Assembly (NCBI RefSeq): GCF_024609215.1
Contig: NZ_JANIPD030000034.1
Coordinates: 124,001-188,000 of the forward strand
DNA from: Curtanaerobium respiraculi
GTDB taxonomy: Bacteria > Actinomycetota > Coriobacteriia > Coriobacteriales > Eggerthellaceae
Direction of reading: 5' to 3'
DNA length: 64,000 nt
Part shown: positions 63,065 through 64,000 of the stretch, piece by piece
How positions within the stretch are numbered: position 1 is the first letter of the stretch
Layout: each line of letters opens with the position of its first letter
Translations under genes and position numbers: made by a program
Notes under the pieces: model-generated
Told to the model about the DNA's origin: nothing
The model's input: only the letters and a program-made list of their open reading frames with translations
Database searches by the model: none

Positions 63065-64000
63065 CTAGGCGCGGCCATCTCCCCTGCCCTGCCCCAGCCC
63101 GTTGCCGCCCTTGCTGCTTTGGCCGGTTCCATCGCAGGTGCCCGCGCCCGTCGCGTCGCCGTTTCCGCCGAACGCGGAGCCAGGGCCCCCGTCGCCCGCG
63201 GAGGGGGTCGGCTGCGCATCCCCGTTTCGGGCACGATCGCCTTGGCCGCCTCCCGAACTCTGACCGGCCCTCTGGGCTCCTCTGCCTCCCTGGCCTTGGC
63301 CGAGCCCTTGGCCCTGGCCGGCATCCCGGCCGTAGCGCTTGCCATTGCAGCTGCCCGAGCATCCCGCCTCGGACAGGCAGGCCCGCGTGGCCTCCACCAG
63401 GTTGCCTTGCTGGGTCTGGTCGTCGGAATCCACCTGGGCGTTGACGTCCCCTTCGCCTAGATACCCGCTCCCCACAAGTTCGGCGACGGCCTCGTCGTAC
63501 GTCATGCCCTCCAGATGCAGCGATTCGATGTCGACTCCCGATTCGTTGCGGGTCGCGTCGACGCTCACGACGCGGTCGAAGCGGTTGATGCCCAGGGTGA
63601 TCGACGATTGCGCGGTGATGCTCGCGAACGCGGTCTCGGTGGCGTACAGCGACGTGCCGCCCGCCCCCGCCAGCGCCACGCAAAGCATCGCCGCAACTGC
63701 TTTAGCGGCGACGCCCCGATACCAGGGGCGCTTCTTCGAAGGGGCGCGCTTCGCGGCGGGCACCGCAGCATCGGGCAGCGCTGCTTCGGCACGCGGTCCG
63801 CGTCTCCTCCGATCGGCATCCTTCGCAACGGACGCCAGGGGACGGGTTTCCCGCGCGTCGACACCCGATGAGGCAAGCATCTCGGGGCGGACGTTGTCGA
63901 AACCGCGACCGTCATCAGCGCGCGACGCAACGGGCGCGGCAACGCAAGGATCCTCCGCCCGAGCCTCTTCCGTTTCTCCAAAGGCGCCCTTGGGCGTTTC
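63065..64000 (-). CDS. RsgI-like anti-sigma membrane protein, 5' end beyond the window
   Basis: The visible part has 311 residues. The frame is open right to the window edge, so the N-terminus is missing. The order is a charged cytoplasmic segment, one membrane helix (VAAKAVAAMLCVALAGAGGT), and an outside domain that starts SITLGINRFDRVVSVDATRN. This matches the middle domain of RsgI-type anti-sigma factors that tie sigma factors to the cell wall. The last 110 residues are Gly/Gln/Asn-rich low complexity (GQGQGLGQGQGG), probably extracellular. An internal ATG at 63880 could be an alternative start. The sigma factor gene should lie just beyond 64000, which is inference. Confidence 0.7.
   Translation of the reverse strand, partial: ETPKGAFGETEEARAEDPCVAAPVASRADDGRGFDNVRPEMLASSGVDARETRPLASVAKDADRRRRGPRAEAALPDAAVPAAKRAPSKKRPWYRGVAAKAVAAMLCVALAGAGGTSLYATETAFASITAQSSITLGINRFDRVVSVDATRNESGVDIESLHLEGMTYDEAVAELVGSGYLGEGDVNAQVDSDDQTQQGNLVEATRACLSEAGCSGSCNGKRYGRDAGQGQGLGQGQGGRGAQRAGQSSGGGQGDRARNGDAQPTPSAGDGGPGSAFGGNGDATGAGTCDGTGQSSKGGNGLGQGRGDGRA

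Overview
The window comes from a high-GC Gram-positive bacterium. The gene content (a membrane-anchored LuxR regulator, a TorD chaperone with NapG/NapH-like electron carriers, Tat substrates, a flavodiiron-rubredoxin fusion, pyruvate:ferredoxin oxidoreductase) points to an anaerobic actinobacterium of the class Coriobacteriia, most likely an Eggerthellaceae relative. This is inferred from gene families and was not checked by search.

Layout. 1-7.5 kb is a redox module: a LuxR-type regulator split by an in-frame amber codon, a multi-ferredoxin protein, three unknown genes, a TorD-like chaperone, a Tat-signal ferredoxin broken by a one-base deletion in a G run, and a NapH-like membrane ferredoxin. 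No catalytic subunit is in view. 7.8-11.9 kb holds a helicase-like gene and a glycosyltransferase/flippase-like pair. 12.3-16.7 kb is a leftward housekeeping block (tRNA-Tyr, tRNA-Thr, tRNA-Met, tuf, rpmG, tRNA-Trp, secE, nusG, rplK, rplA) with a textbook promoter. 17-24.3 kb holds a PutP-type symporter, an aminotransferase, a non-coding stretch with a roughly 217-bp inverted-repeat element, and the 1183-residue pyruvate:ferredoxin oxidoreductase. 24.5-30.2 kb holds a Vsr-type endonuclease, a large membrane protein with a possibly leaderless mRNA, and a metal/siderophore/cobalamin-type ABC importer.

30.2-41.0 kb is an accessory island whose coding regions are clearly less GC-rich than their surroundings. 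It holds a complete type II-C CRISPR-Cas system (cas9-cas1-cas2, a tracrRNA upstream of cas9 and a 20-repeat array). Every repeat carries a TATACT -10 element on the crRNA strand. An IS256-family element has inserted into one spacer, and removing it with one target-site copy restores a spacer of exactly normal length. An IS110-family element with unusual inverted ends and a truncated-gene remnant close the island.

41.0-47.0 kb is a ribosomal block (rpsL, rpsG, fusA, rpsJ, rplC, rplD, rplW) that stops after rplW and is followed directly by adk, without the usual rplB-to-secY genes. A 55-bp mini-insertion element with IS3-like ends sits in that junction. 47.2-56.5 kb holds a universal stress protein, a zinc-type alcohol dehydrogenase, a CorA transporter, the flavodiiron protein, an aldehyde dehydrogenase, an iron-type alcohol dehydrogenase, an acyl-CoA synthetase and a cupin regulator. 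56.6-62.8 kb is a rhamnulose-1-phosphate type sugar operon (kinase, AraA/FucI-like isomerase, aldolase, MFS carrier, RpiR regulator). The window ends inside a gene for an RsgI-like anti-sigma protein.

How the parts work together. The redox module and the reductive enzymes fit an anaerobe living on electron transfer. The sugar operon can feed lactaldehyde to the neighbouring dehydrogenases, although that link is inference. The CRISPR island is the most information-rich part, because its array records orientation, polarity, duplication and transposon damage.
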